Shown here piece by piece: positions 9,677 through 20,100 of a stretch of DNA of 64,000 nucleotides (the first letter of the stretch is position 1; the number at the start of each line of letters is the position of its first letter). The stretch comes from Haliotis asinina. Taxonomy: Eukaryota > Mollusca > Gastropoda > Lepetellida > Haliotidae. The DNA lies in contig NC_090292.1 of NCBI RefSeq assembly GCF_037392515.1, forward strand, positions 45,001,747 through 45,065,746, given 5' to 3'. A program made the translations under genes and the position numbers. The notes beneath the pieces are model-generated. The model was not told the origin of the DNA. It did no database searches and worked only from the letters and a program-made list of their open reading frames with translations.

Positions 9677-12600
9677 ATAATACACTTATCCAGTGGAACT
9701 GCAGAGGCCTTAGGACCAACTTAAATGAAATACAATTATTAGTACAAGATTTTCAACCATCAGTTTTCTGTCTCCAGGAAACATATCTTAAGCAGACTGA
9801 TAAATTTGACTTACGTCAGTACAGCTCTCACCATTCCTTTTCTCCTCCGGGTGACAAAGCCACTGGAGGCTCCTCTATCTTGGTGAGGCAGGGTATAATA
9901 CACAGCCCTGTTGATCTCACTACTAACCTTCAAGCTGTTGCAGTTCGGATTTCGTTACACATTGCGTATACTTTATGCTCTTTGTATATCCCTCCATCTT
10001 CAAACCTCCAGAAATCTGACCTTCAAGCTCTGTATGATCAGCTTCCTCATCCCTGCATACTCATGGGTGATTTGAATGGACATAATCCTTTATGGGGGAG
10101 TAATGTTATCAATACCAAGGGGAAAATAATAGAAGATTTTATTTCTGACAACAGTCTCTGCATATTTAATGATGGTACACACACATATTTACACCCTGCT
10201 ACAGGTAGCTATTCTGCCTTGGACGTTACACTCACAGATGCAGATCTTCTGAATGAATTTTCATGGTCAGTTCATGATGATTTATGTGGAAGTGACCATT
10301 TCCCAACACTTCTCTCAGTCAATAACCCGTCTGATGTTCCACCCTCATCAAGGTGGAATTTTTCAAAGGCTAACTGGTCTAAATTCACATCATTGTGTAC
10401 TGAGAAACTCAAACATGAAACGTTCCAAAATATTGCTGACCCCATTCAATTGTTTTCAGATACACTGCATACTATAGCTACCGAAACAATTCCTAAGTCC
10501 TCTGTGCATCCACACATTCGTAAGCCATGGTTTGATGGCGATTGCAAACAGGTTAGGAAAAACAGGAAGAAGGCGGAAAAATATTTTCGCAAACATCCAA
10601 CTGTACATAATTTGAACAATGTTAAAGTAACCAGAGCTAAAGCTCGACGTACATTCAAGCAAAATAAACGGAAGTCATGGAGAGACTATGTCTCCAAGAT
10701 TAACTCCCGCACACCTATATCAAAGGTGTGGAATATGGTACAAAGGATCAAGGGCAAGGGTTCCAAAACAAGTGTTAAACACCTTAAAGACGGAGATCAC
10801 ATTTTGGAAGATGCTTCAGATATTGCAAACAAACTTGGTGAAACATTAGCTAAACATTCGTCTTCATCAAACTATCTTCCTGAATTCCAGAGGTACCAGA
10901 AGTTAGAAGAAAAGAAAATCATTAATTTCACCTCTGACAATGGTGAAGACTACAACGAAGTATTTTCCTTACATGAACTACAAACTGCTCTAGTGCAAGC
11001 TCATGATACAGCAACAGGGGCTGATAATATTCACTATCAGCTCTTGAAGCATTTGCCTGATTCATGTCTTGAGGTACTTTTAGACATATTTGATGAAATT
11101 TGGACTTCAGGAACATTCCCTCCCTCTTGGCGGAATGCTATTGTGGTTCCTATACCTAAGCCTGGTAAAGACCATTCAGATGCATCTAATTATCGACCTA
11201 TATCACTAACTAGCTGCGTTTGCAAGACTATGGAACGAATGGTAAATAATCGTTTAGTGTGGTATTTGGAGACCAATAATCTGATTTCTAACATTCAGTG
11301 TGGTTTCCGTAAAAACAGAAGCACTATTGACCATTTGGTTCGATTGGAATCTTTCATTAAGAATTCTATTGTTAATAACCAGCATGCTGTATCTATATTT
11401 TTCGACCTTGAAAAGGCTTATGATACTACATGGAAACATGGTATTTTAAAAGATTTACATGAATTTGGTTTACGAGGTCGTTTGCCTCATTTCATATCAC
11501 AGTTTTTAACGGGCAGACAGTTTCAAGTCCGAGTGGGATCTACCCTCTCTGATCATTACCAACAGGACCAGGGTGTTCCACAAGGCAGTATTTTGTCTGT
11601 GACTTTATTTAGTATTAAAATAAATAGTCTTTCAAAGGTTTTAACAGATTCAATCAATGGTTCTCTTTTCGTGGATGACTTTAATATTTCTTGTCGTGGC
11701 AAAAACATGCGAACCATTGAGAGACAGTTACAAATCTGTCTCAACAAAATTCATAAATGGTGCCTTGAGAACGGGTTTAAATTTTCTCAATCTAAAACAA
11801 ACTGCATTCACTTCTGCAGAAAATACAAACCTCATAAAGACCCTGACTTATTTTTAAATGGTGCACCCATCAAAATTGTCAAGGAAGCTAAGTTCCTTGG
11901 TCTCATCTTTGACTCACACTTAACCTTTCTGCCACATATTAAATACCTAAAAACCAAATGCCTGAAGGCGCTCGATTTGTTGACAGTCGTTTCAAATACA
12001 AAGTGGGGAGGAGACCAAACAACCCTCCTACATTTATACAGGTCACTCATCAGATCTAAACTGGATTACGGCTCCATTGTCTATGGTGGAGCCTGTAAAA
12101 GTAACCTCAAAATACTTGATTCTATCCATCACCAAGGTCTAAGACTTTGTCTTGGATCATTCCGAACTTCTCCTGTTGACAGTCTATACGCTGAAGCAGA
12201 CGAACCTTCTCTTGGCCACCGTCGTATTAAATTATCTTTACAGTATCTCACTAAACTGTATTCAAATAAGTCCAATCCTGCATATAACTGTGTCTTCAAT
12301 CCCCCGTATGGGGATTTGTACAATAAGATGTCTTCCCTTGTTCCGACTCTTGGACTGAGAGTTAAACCTTTTCTTTCTGCTGCTGGCATTGAGCTGGATA
12401 ATATAGCTCCTTCTCGCTTGTTTTCTTCTCCCCCTTGGCAACTGGTTAGACCGCAAGTTGACCTTACATTAAGTAAATATAAAAAATCAGGAACTAATGA
12501 CTTACAATACAAACAGGAATATAATCAATTAAAAAGTAAGTATAGTACATATAAATCCTTATTTACAGATGGGTCCAAGGATGGTGGCGCAGTTGCTTGT

Positions 12601-13311
12601 GCTACTGTCATTGGATCCAGAACAATATCTTCTAGATTACCAAATAGCAGTTCCATTTTTACAGCAGAAGCACATGCCATATTAACAGCCCTAAACTATA
12701 TTAAAAAACACTCTAAATATAAACAATATATTATTTATTCAGACTCTCTTTCATGCCTCCAGGCTATTAAAAATGTATCTTCTCAGCATTCACTTTTAGC
12801 TGACATTGTTGAATTGTATAATGAACTTGCTACTGGCCAATATGACATCGTCTTCTGTTGGTTACCCAGCCATGTTGGAATCTCTGGTAACACAATGGCT
12901 GATCGTGCTGCCAAGGTAGCACTCAACAAATCTGTGACACCACTTCTCATACCCTATTCTGATTATAAGGCTGTCATAAGATCATATATCCGTGATCTAA
13001 TGCAAAAGAAGTGGGACACCCAAGTAGGTATCAATAAATTACATGGAATAAAGCCCTATATCAGTTATACCCACTTGGGTTGTCAGTCCAGATTTGAAGA
13101 GGTTGTTATACGACGATGTCGCATTGGCCATACGCGATATACTCACGAACACTTGTTAAAAGGTGAGGATCCTCCGTTTTGTATCCCTTGTGATGAGAGA
13201 ATCACTGTTAAGCATATCCTGCTTGATTGTGTTGATTTTGCCATCACAAGGGATAAATATTTCAATGAGAAAACTGTAAAGGATCTTTTTTATAACGTTA
13301 ATCATCATTAA
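9673..13311 (+). CDS. Copy B ORF2: endonuclease, reverse transcriptase, RNase H (1212 aa)
   Basis: One open frame carries all expected motifs. The endonuclease has QWNCRGL near residue 7, LQETYL, GDLNGHNPLWG near 130 and SDH at 207-209. The reverse transcriptase has NYRPISLTS, FFDLEKAYD, GVPQGSILS and FVDD at 666-669. RNase H has TDGS at 965-968, SDSLSC and SHVGISGN near 1065. The C-terminus has a Cys/His pattern (CIPCDE, then VKHILLDC). The protein nicks target DNA and copies element RNA onto it. The start ATG overlaps the ORF1 stop. There are no breaks, so this protein could still be made, although the ORF1 of this copy is shifted. Confidence 0.95.
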   Translation: MNNTLIQWNCRGLRTNLNEIQLLVQDFQPSVFCLQETYLKQTDKFDLRQYSSHHSFSPPGDKATGGSSILVRQGIIHSPVDLTTNLQAVAVRISLHIAYTLCSLYIPPSSNLQKSDLQALYDQLPHPCILMGDLNGHNPLWGSNVINTKGKIIEDFISDNSLCIFNDGTHTYLHPATGSYSALDVTLTDADLLNEFSWSVHDDLCGSDHFPTLLSVNNPSDVPPSSRWNFSKANWSKFTSLCTEKLKHETFQNIADPIQLFSDTLHTIATETIPKSSVHPHIRKPWFDGDCKQVRKNRKKAEKYFRKHPTVHNLNNVKVTRAKARRTFKQNKRKSWRDYVSKINSRTPISKVWNMVQRIKGKGSKTSVKHLKDGDHILEDASDIANKLGETLAKHSSSSNYLPEFQRYQKLEEKKIINFTSDNGEDYNEVFSLHELQTALVQAHDTATGADNIHYQLLKHLPDSCLEVLLDIFDEIWTSGTFPPSWRNAIVVPIPKPGKDHSDASNYRPISLTSCVCKTMERMVNNRLVWYLETNNLISNIQCGFRKNRSTIDHLVRLESFIKNSIVNNQHAVSIFFDLEKAYDTTWKHGILKDLHEFGLRGRLPHFISQFLTGRQFQVRVGSTLSDHYQQDQGVPQGSILSVTLFSIKINSLSKVLTDSINGSLFVDDFNISCRGKNMRTIERQLQICLNKIHKWCLENGFKFSQSKTNCIHFCRKYKPHKDPDLFLNGAPIKIVKEAKFLGLIFDSHLTFLPHIKYLKTKCLKALDLLTVVSNTKWGGDQTTLLHLYRSLIRSKLDYGSIVYGGACKSNLKILDSIHHQGLRLCLGSFRTSPVDSLYAEADEPSLGHRRIKLSLQYLTKLYSNKSNPAYNCVFNPPYGDLYNKMSSLVPTLGLRVKPFLSAAGIELDNIAPSRLFSSPPWQLVRPQVDLTLSKYKKSGTNDLQYKQEYNQLKSKYSTYKSLFTDGSKDGGAVACATVIGSRTISSRLPNSSSIFTAEAHAILTALNYIKKHSKYKQYIIYSDSLSCLQAIKNVSSQHSLLADIVELYNELATGQYDIVFCWLPSHVGISGNTMADRAAKVALNKSVTPLLIPYSDYKAVIRSYIRDLMQKKWDTQVGINKLHGIKPYISYTHLGCQSRFEEVVIRRCRIGHTRYTHEHLLKGEDPPFCIPCDERITVKHILLDCVDFAITRDKYFNEKTVKDLFYNVNHH

Positions 13312-13909
13312 ATACTTGAATTTTTAAAGGAAATAGAATTGCTACATAAATTCTGAATATGTTTTGTACATAGATAATATATCTTTTATGCATGGTATTG
13401 TAAATTAGCAACTGCGATCGTTAGTGGCTGTGCCCTCGAGGTAGCGTAAAATTATTGTCCTCCCAAGAGGGTACGTAAGTCCCCAAAACTTTCAAAGTCG
13501 ATTTTGCTCAACCATACTTTTTAGTCGTAGTGTGTTTGTTGTTTTAATTTCTGGCTAAATCGTCCTATCATCGCCAGTGTCTGAAGCGATGGTGTAAATC
13601 CAGCCAGGGTCCATGCAGGTAGCAAAGGTACTGTAAGTCCCCATGGACCCTGGCATGGTGATCTACCTTCAGCTGCTGGTGATGTGTATAGCCCGTGTTT
13701 TATCTTGTCTTGTCCAAGTAGTTCTATCAGTTTTACCGTTCCACACTAGTTTTATCCGTAGCTGTGATATTCTAGTTGTTTTACTGTCCTTTGACGACAG
13801 TTTTTTTTTATAGTATGCACATTTCCCATTTCAATTTCCAATCTGTTCTCGTCACGATATGGCTGAAATATTGCCGATGTGACGTTAAATATTAACTCAC
13901 TCACTCACT
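13312..13909 (+). other. Copy B 3' UTR with ACTC tail
   Basis: It contains a stem of CCTCGAG/GAGGGTAC type near 13430-13470, the strong hairpin at 13604-13653, a TTTTACTGTCCTTTG block, and the terminal block GGCTGAAATATTGCCGATGT before the ACTC repeats. The terminal block is shared with SINEs in this window. Confidence 0.85.
13604..13653 (+). ncRNA. Conserved 3' UTR hairpin of the LINE (copy B)
   Basis: CCAGGGTCCATG pairs perfectly with CATGGACCCTGG, 12 pairs, around a loop conserved between copies. Copies E (30068-30117) and F (24028-23979) have different bases at two stem positions, mostly with matching partners. This supports an RNA structure, perhaps the signal read by the reverse transcriptase. 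Confidence 0.8.
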
Positions 13910-13920
13910 CCTTGGTTCTA
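13910..13920. repeat. Right target-site duplication of copy B
   Basis: CCTTGGTTCTA, identical to 7859-7869. The following 40 bp resume the 39-bp minisatellite (AAAGAAATACTTGTCCCAGG). Confidence 0.93.
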
Positions 13921-14169
13921 AAAGAAATACTTGTCCCAGGTTATGTCTGATTTTCGTTACTAATTTGTCCTCAGGTTTATTATGGTGGAAGCCGACCAGT
14001 GAGTCTGTAACTAGGTTTTCAATAACATGAGTGATCAGCTATTAGTAAAACGGAAATAAACTAGCGTCCAAAAGAAATGTCACCATTTTTTCTGCTCTAA
14101 AACAAAAGTAAATTATGATAATTAAACAACTGAAGACCAGAGTATGGCATCGGGGCATTATTCATAAAC

Positions 14170-14555
14170 CTTAGGTTACGGTATGCGGGTAATCTCTTAG
14201 AATGGTTTGAAGGTTATCTACATAGCAGAATGCAGAAAGTGGTAATAAATGGTTACAGTTCTGATATTAAAACTTTGGCTGCTGGTGTGACCCAAGGTTC
14301 CATTTTAGCACCGCACAGTAGACAGCAATATTCGCCTTTTTTTAGATGTACATCGGCATATGCTTTACTAGATGGCCATGTCACAGCAGTCGCCATTGTG
14401 GACAAAGATTTGACCAACATTTCTGATGGGGCTAACACGTGATAAGTTAGTTTTGATCCTAGTAAGACGGAGAGTGTGGCATTCACTCAAAAATGCAAAA
14501 CTACTTCAGACCGAACTTATTAATAAAAGGCGAAATTATTAAAGAACACACAGAC
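14170..14555 (+). pseudogene. Decayed RT fragment of a third non-LTR family
   Basis: The frame from about 14190 reads LLEWFEGYLHSRMQKVVING, then GVTQGSILAP, which is the RT block preceding the catalytic DD in CR1/Jockey-like elements. After a shift, FDPSKTESVAFT matches the usual SKTE block downstream. The catalytic residues themselves are not preserved. About 120 codons of one RT remain, with frameshifts, in no detectable relation to copies A-L. Confidence 0.72.
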
Positions 14556-14603
14556 ACACACACAGACACACATACACACACACACGCACACACACACACA
14601 CAT
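14548..14603. repeat. (CA)n microsatellite
   Basis: Imperfect ACACAC run with interspersed G and T. Confidence 0.9.
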
Positions 14604-14629
14604 GAATGCGAGCATAAACTAGTTGTATC

Positions 14630-15580
14630 AGTTCACTGAATGTATCTAATATGTCACTTGTATACAATTATCTGGATGTATGCAATATGTGACTTCTATC
14701 ACCGTACCTGAATGTATGCAAAATGCAACTGGTATTAACTTCACTGAATGCATGCTATACGTAGCTTGAATCAACTAACTGAACGTATGGAATATGTAGC
14801 TGGGTTTAAGTAAACAGAATGCCTAGAACATGCACCTGGTATCAGCTTAACTGAATGTACACAATATGTAGCGGGTATTAAAATATAGTGAATATATGCA
14901 TTATATAGCAGATATCAAACAAACTAAATGTATGCACTATGTAGCTGGTGTAAACCAAACTAAATGTATGCACTATGTAGCTGGTATAAACCAAACTAAA
15001 TGTATGCACTATGTAGCTGGTACAAACCAAACTAAATGTATGCACTATGTAGCTGGTATAAACCAAACTAAATGTATGCACTATGTAGCTGGTATAAACC
15101 AAACTAAATGTATGCACTATGTAGCTGGTATAAACCAAACTAAATGTATGCACTATGTAGCTGGTATAAACCAAACTAAATGTATGCACTATGTAGCTGG
15201 TATAAACCAAACTAAATGTATGCACTATGTAGCTGGTACAAACCAAACTAAATGTATGCACTATGTAGCTGGTATAAACCAAACTAAATGTATGCACTAT
15301 GTAGCTGGTATAAACCAAACTAAATGTATGCACTATGTAGCTGGTATAAACCAAACTAAATGTATGCACTATGTAGCTGGTATAAACCAAACTAAATGTA
15401 TGCACTATGTAGCTGGTATCAAATAAACTGGTATGAGTTTAACTCATGTATGGGATATGTACCTAGTTCCATGCTAAGGGAATGCATGAACTGTTCTACT
15501 GGTATCATCTTAACTGAATGTATGCAATATGGAGTTTGTATCAACGTACCTGAATCTACGGAATACACAGGTATAAAGAT
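14630..15580. repeat. 36-bp tandem array with diverged flanks
   Basis: About 14 almost identical 36-bp units (TATGCACTATGTAGCTGGTA plus 16 more bases) lie at about 14930-15425. On both sides, older units with the same words (GAATGTATGCAATATG, then GGTATCA) are diverged and less regular. The unit is 12 codons long without stops on either strand, so 175-176-codon frames appear on both strands; these are side effects of the period. Confidence 0.92.
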
Positions 15581-15820
15581 ATTTACTGTATTGAAGCTGA
15601 AGAAATAATTTCTGTATTTGGAAGTGACGAAATAGTGACGCCTCATTCTGCTTTAGTGGACGCGAAGGAACCGGAGGAGGTTGAATAGATTCTTTCTTTT
15701 TAATGACATTTTCTACAACAATGTGATCGGCCTACATTTGAATGGAGCCTGTTTGATGCGGAGCTGATCCCTACTACATGGTGTAATCGGAATGTTGTAC
15801 ACCACGGCGTAAAGGAACAA

Positions 15821-15985
15821 GTGAGTGAGTAAGTTTAGTTCGCTTTTAGCAACATTGCAGCAATATCATGCCGTAAATAGTCTATAAGATTTCTAGCCTT
15901 GTGGGTCCTTCGGCGTGACGACTTGGCAACCCAGCCGCCTCTGATTCACTGATCACAGAATCATCGGTCTTAACCCCATGAGTGC
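15821..15985 (-). mobile_element. SINE-like repeat, minus strand, diverged
   Basis: It starts on the plus strand with GTGAGTGAGTAAG, the reverse of an ACTC tail, followed by TTAGCAACATTGCAGCAATA, related to the 3' block of the LINE and of the other SINEs. The inner part differs from the SINEs at 16721 and 53995. The 5' end is not sharp. Sequence to about 16700 holds no gene I can support. Confidence 0.65.
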
Positions 15986-16706
15986 CAGATGGAAAGACAT
16001 ATGCTTGACCTACCTCTTCAACCGTTGGCATGAAATCCAATCAAATTTTAAGTATGCTGCAAACAAACACCCTGAAATTTTATTGTCACATGTAAACTTA
16101 AACATTTAGATGTTATGTACACCATAAGGTAAACGCAACTTTTTGTGTGGTTAATGGACACTATATATCACACGTTAGAACATGCAGTAAACCGACTGAT
16201 TCAATATTCCTTGAGGTTCAGTGAAGTGAATGTGTCAAAAACAACGAAGAAGAGACCATGGTGCTGAAAGGCACCAGCGCCATGTTTCATTCCCTTGCCC
16301 AAAGACCACAGACTAGACTGGCGCAGAGCGTTAGCGGTAATTATCAGCATTTCTGATTTCCCCTCTTGCTACAAATACGCAAATGATGAGAGTCATCCTA
16401 ATCACCTACATCTCATGACTATGCACAAACAATCTCTATATCATGTCACTAGTCATCGCAAAATCCTGCGTATCCTTGTCAGAACAGCTGCCATTTTGTA
16501 AGAAAACGGCCATCTGAAGAGATGTCATACGTCAACATTGTTGTACATAAAAGTCAGTTTGTCCCCGCAGATCTGTGCTTGGTGACCAGAGTTGTAACTG
16601 CATGCATACTTATGTAATCTACCACGGCACATGATCGATGAGACCTGGCTTTCTCGTCCATGTACTGACGTCGTGTCTCGTATGGATGATTATCGTGTTT
16701 ATTGGT
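15986..16706. other. Intergenic, nothing supported
   Basis: A short word block near 16330-16375 (GGTAATTATCAGCATTTCTG) recurs at about 48373-48393, suggesting an uncharacterised dispersed repeat. No coding signal. Confidence 0.4.
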
Positions 16707-16720
16707 TTGTATTACAAGAG

Positions 16721-16977
16721 TGAGTGAGTGAGTTTACGTTTTACCCTGCTCTCAGCAATATTCCAGCTATATGGTGGCGGTTTGTAAAAAGAGTCAGGAC
16801 CAGACAATCCAGTGATCAACAACATGTGCATCGATCTGCGCAAATGAGAACCGATGACATGTCAACCAACTCAGTGAGCATGACCACCCGATCCCGTTAG
16901 TTACTACAAACATAGTCACCTTTTATGGTAAACATGGTTTGCTGAAGGCCTATTCTACCCCGAGTCCTTCACGGGTC
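16721..16977 (-). mobile_element. Full-length SINE, minus strand, with 14-bp target-site duplication
   Basis: The minus strand reads from a GTGAAGGACTCGGGG head through a conserved centre (CGGGTGGTCATGCTC, GACATG, TGTTGATCACTGGATTGTC) to a tail GGAATATTGCTGAG and ACTC repeats. TTGTATTACAAGAG occurs at 16707-16720 and again at 16978-16991. The same family occurs at 52700-52905 and 53995-54264. Its 3' block resembles the LINE 3' end, so the LINE is its likely mobiliser. Confidence 0.9.
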
Positions 16978-16991
16978 TTGTATTACAAGAG

Positions 16992-18120
16992 GGTAAGCAT
17001 AGTAGCACTGTAATTGTAGAAGTGACGTGAAGCAAATGCAGGTGCGACGCCCTACTTGTTCTGGTTGTTTCATTTAATGTGCATACTCCCTAGTAATAGA
17101 AAAAAAAAGAAACTTATCGTTTGTTAGACAACACTCAAACTGAATGAAATTCTTTTAGATTTTAGTGTTCAGTTGGCAAAGTAAAATATGAGCATTCGCA
17201 ACCTTAATTTCTCTTTATTCGATTTAAATTGTTTTGAACGAAATTAATCTTTATTTTGTCACTGCACAAAGACTACAAAAGAATAATGTTTGTGATCCAG
17301 GGAAACATTATTTCCCTGCTTACCTACAAATACTTGAACACTGCAGGAATCGGAATGATATTTATTTGTACATCACATATATCATGGTTCCAGTGTACTT
17401 TATGTACATCCAATTTCACTGAACTGTTACATATGACACCCCAGATATTGGTAAAACAAATCAGTTATTGGGGGCAAATTTCTCGTTTGAAATTGCCTAG
17501 ATGTTGATTTGACAAAACTTTCCAACTTGTTCAAAGCAGAATAGTTTCGGATTGGATTCAGTGAAGAGTAACGCATCAGGTACTGACACCTCTCTGACAA
17601 GCATTTCCATAGCTCAGAATATGTGCTTTATATTTTGGTACACATGCAGTGCTAAACTACAAGACAGGCTGTACGCTGAGTGCATATAGGTGAGAGTGAC
17701 CCAGGGTAAATCTAGCACAGAGACTGGCATTGCTCACATGGAACCTGCAATACTGCACAAGCGTGTTCGCGTGATCGACTTGGAAAATGTCCAAGAAAGA
17801 CACCAGAAAGAGCCATGATGTAAACAAAGTCGTAAATCATCCGTTTTTATCAGCCTACTTGCCACATCACAGAGATATGTACTTACTAAGGTTGTAATCC
17901 CAGATGCAACGTTTGCTATTACTGCCATGTCTCCCTCCGCTCAGTCTTTGCTGTCATAACGCCATAGAGAAAGTGTAAAGTCGCCCACATTTGTTTAACT
18001 CGCTCAAAAGTATACAATAACAAAGGAGGCCATATCAAACTATAAGTACTGTCACACATCTGATCAAACATCGTGTGGTGGTTAAGACTGGACAGCACAG
18101 ACAGGTGCGTTCTTTGAGTA
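16992..18120. other. Intergenic, no supported gene
   Basis: There is a short minus-strand frame at 17928-17734 with a hydrophobic start, but no splice partner or motif supports it. Confidence 0.4.
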
Positions 18121-18130
18121 TACCATAGTT

Positions 18131-18205
18131 ATGCTGGACCTCGTGCCTTTTGTGATTTTTTTCTTGGCTGTCCTTACATTAACGATCTATAAACTCAGAT
18201 TGAGA
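18131..18205 (+). CDS. Candidate first exon: signal-anchor (membrane) segment
   Basis: ATG at 18131 opens 25 codons, MLDLVPFVIFFLAVLTLTIY followed by KLRLR, that end exactly at a consensus donor AGA/GTAAGT (18206). A hydrophobic stretch followed by basic residues is what ER-anchored enzymes such as cytochromes P450 have at their N-terminus. No downstream exon is recognised in the window, so the family is unknown. It could be chance, but the coincidence of start, membrane segment and donor site is notable. Confidence 0.4.
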
Positions 18206-18527
18206 GTAAGTATCACACAACCAAATAGGATGTAAATAATATGATATTGTTGAGAGCAGGCCTATGGCTATTACTCTCCTGTGTTGCTATACGTTTTTGT
18301 CTGACACAGACGCAGACCTCGCATGTTCAAGTTCAGATTCAACTTCAGGCAGGTGCCAAAAATGAGAGAGAGATATTTCTTTATCAAGAGGCCAGAGAGA
18401 TTGTTGTGAAAGATCACAGTATGTATCATTATAAATGAGCCAAGATAAACGTACATGCCATTCACCCATTCATCCACAGGGCGTATCCCTCTTATAGACA
18501 CAGAACAATGGTGTTAAGTGTAGGGCA

Positions 18528-18860
18528 AATATTTCCTTCAGTGGGCATCTACAGATTTCACGCTTCCGTTGTGTCTTCCGATTATTGAGAAAAGTACACT
18601 ACCATACACTACCATCAGTGGTGGTACTGCGGAAACTAGCATCGTAGGGAAAAGATTTTCTTCAATGGATGTCTGCTGATTTCAAGCTTGCTTTATGTCT
18701 TCAGATAATTGAGAAAAGTAGCGACGCAAGTTCTCCATCACGTATGATCACATAGATACCCAGAGATTGCTGATAACATTGAATCAACTAATTAAGATTT
18801 ACGACATAAACTGCTATCAGTGGTAGTACTGCGAGACCTAGATTCGTTCTTATTATTCTC
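18528..18860. repeat. Diverged tandem duplication of about 120 bp
   Basis: The blocks TTCTTCAATGGATGTCTGC...TGAGAAAAGTA and TTCCTTCAGTGGGCATCTAC...TGAGAAAAGTA follow each other. A CATCAGTGGTGGTACTGCG block also recurs (ATCAGTGGTAGTACTGCG). Confidence 0.6.
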
Positions 18861-19330
18861 TTACAGAAGGTAAAACATATCACAGTGTTGTCATGGTAAT
18901 GACAATTCAGCATACTAGGTGTCTAATTCTTCAATCTGCGATGAGAATTTGGAACAGCTAGCCGTGAGCATGCATGCTAAGAGAAAAGAAGCTGTAAAAC
19001 AAAGAGCGTTGTGATTGAAACAGTGTTCCTTTAATGGTGAGTTTCTAGCCAATTGCCTGAAAACAAACCCCCAAAACAACAACAACAACAATAAAACTAA
19101 AAAGCAAGTGAAAAAAAGTGTTTTCAAGTGTTACTTCTCCGACCATATCACAGGGCGCCTAGGCATCAAGACATGCAGATGCGCGAGAATTGCAATAGAA
19201 GCCCCGCAATGATTCTTAGGTTACCCTTAGTCTCTGAACACATATAATTTCGATAGTAACAAACTAGCCCTTCTGAACTGAAGAGGAGTCACAGTCAGAA
19301 GAGAGAGATATCCTGAACCCGAGAAAATCT
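18861..19330. other. Intergenic, nothing recognised
   Basis: Includes a short A-rich (AAC)n-like run at 19075-19110. No gene. Confidence 0.4.
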
Positions 19331-19388
19331 AGACTTGCTTCATTACATGACAATTTTATAGATAGCAACTTCTTGGGTTTATTTTCAC

Positions 19389-19423
19389 GACGTTTCGGGG
19401 CTTATCCTAGCCCCCTCATCAGG
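19389..19423 (-). ncRNA. Hammerhead ribozyme motif in the Penelope-like element
   Basis: The minus strand reads CTGATGAG, then a hairpin GGGGCTAGGATAAGCCCC (stem II), then GAAACGTC. These are the conserved core strands CUGAUGA and GAAA with the GUC cleavage triplet. Stem III is minimal and self-complementary (ACGT), as in the short hammerheads known from Penelope-like elements, which may act as dimers. Confidence 0.82.
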
Positions 19424-19730
19424 ATGAGCTGAACTGAACAGTAAGGCTAACTGTTAACTCTCTCCATGACCTCACAAGGCATATGACGTCACAATGACAA
19501 CATGATACCAGTAGCTAACAGGAATGCTATGACAACATATTAGAATTAGTAGTGAATGGTTACAACTGACATGACTCGTAGAATGAATACATCTTATTTT
19601 GTATATATATAATAGTGTTGTTGGATTATTATTATCATTATGACAGATCAATATTTTACCAAATTGTAAGTATATAGAAGTTATTGTTCATCCACGGGTG
19701 CCCTTGTCGGTGTCTTTACTACGATTTTTT

Positions 19731-20100
19731 GGTGATGCACCAGGCACTAGGGAGGTAAACCCCTTGATCTCCGGCACTAATCTTCTAATGAAGATTGACT
19801 CAAGAAGTTTTCTTTTTCGCCAATTATTGATGTTGGATGCCAAGAGTTGATAGTTGATAGAGTGATTTTGATTTTTAACAATGTGTTCTGAGAGTGCAGA
19901 TTTAAGGTCAGATTTGGTGATGCACCAGGCACTAGGGAGGTAAACCCCTTGATCTCCGGCACTAATCTTCTAATGAAGATTGACTCAAGAAGTTTTCTTT
20001 TTCGCCAATTATTGATGTTGGATGCCAAGAGTTGCCAGTTGATAGAGTGATTTTGATTTTTAACAATGTGTTTCGAGAGTGCAGATTTAAGGTCAGATTT
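19731..20100. repeat. 185-bp direct duplication inside the Penelope-like fragment
   Basis: Copies at 19731-19915 and 19916-20100 both begin GGTGATGCACCAGGCACTAG and differ at only a few bases. The duplication covers the end of the GIY-YIG domain, so the coding frame reads its C-terminus twice. Confidence 0.93.

Larger units (their letters stand above)
7870..13909 (+). mobile_element. Copy B: full-length I/Nimb-like non-LTR retrotransposon, 6040 bp
   Basis: It is bounded by a perfect 11-bp target-site duplication. The order is a delta-like ribozyme at the very 5' end, a GC-rich leader, ORF1 (one frameshift), an intact ORF2 of 1212 codons, a 3' UTR with hairpins, and an (ACTC)n tail without poly(A). 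The apurinic-type endonuclease plus RT plus RNase H, with a CCHC-type ORF1, puts it in the I superfamily; Nimb-like is my inference. It represents a different subfamily from A, D, E and F, as shown by many amino-acid differences in ORF1. Confidence 0.95.

Noticed and set aside
14878..15426. 175-176-codon frames on both strands in the 36-bp array
   Set aside because: Both are periodic by-products of the tandem repeat. Neither has non-repetitive coding sequence.
17734..17928. Minus-strand 64-codon frame with hydrophobic N-terminus as a small secreted protein
   Set aside because: No splice partner, promoter or motif, and the frame is short enough to be chance.
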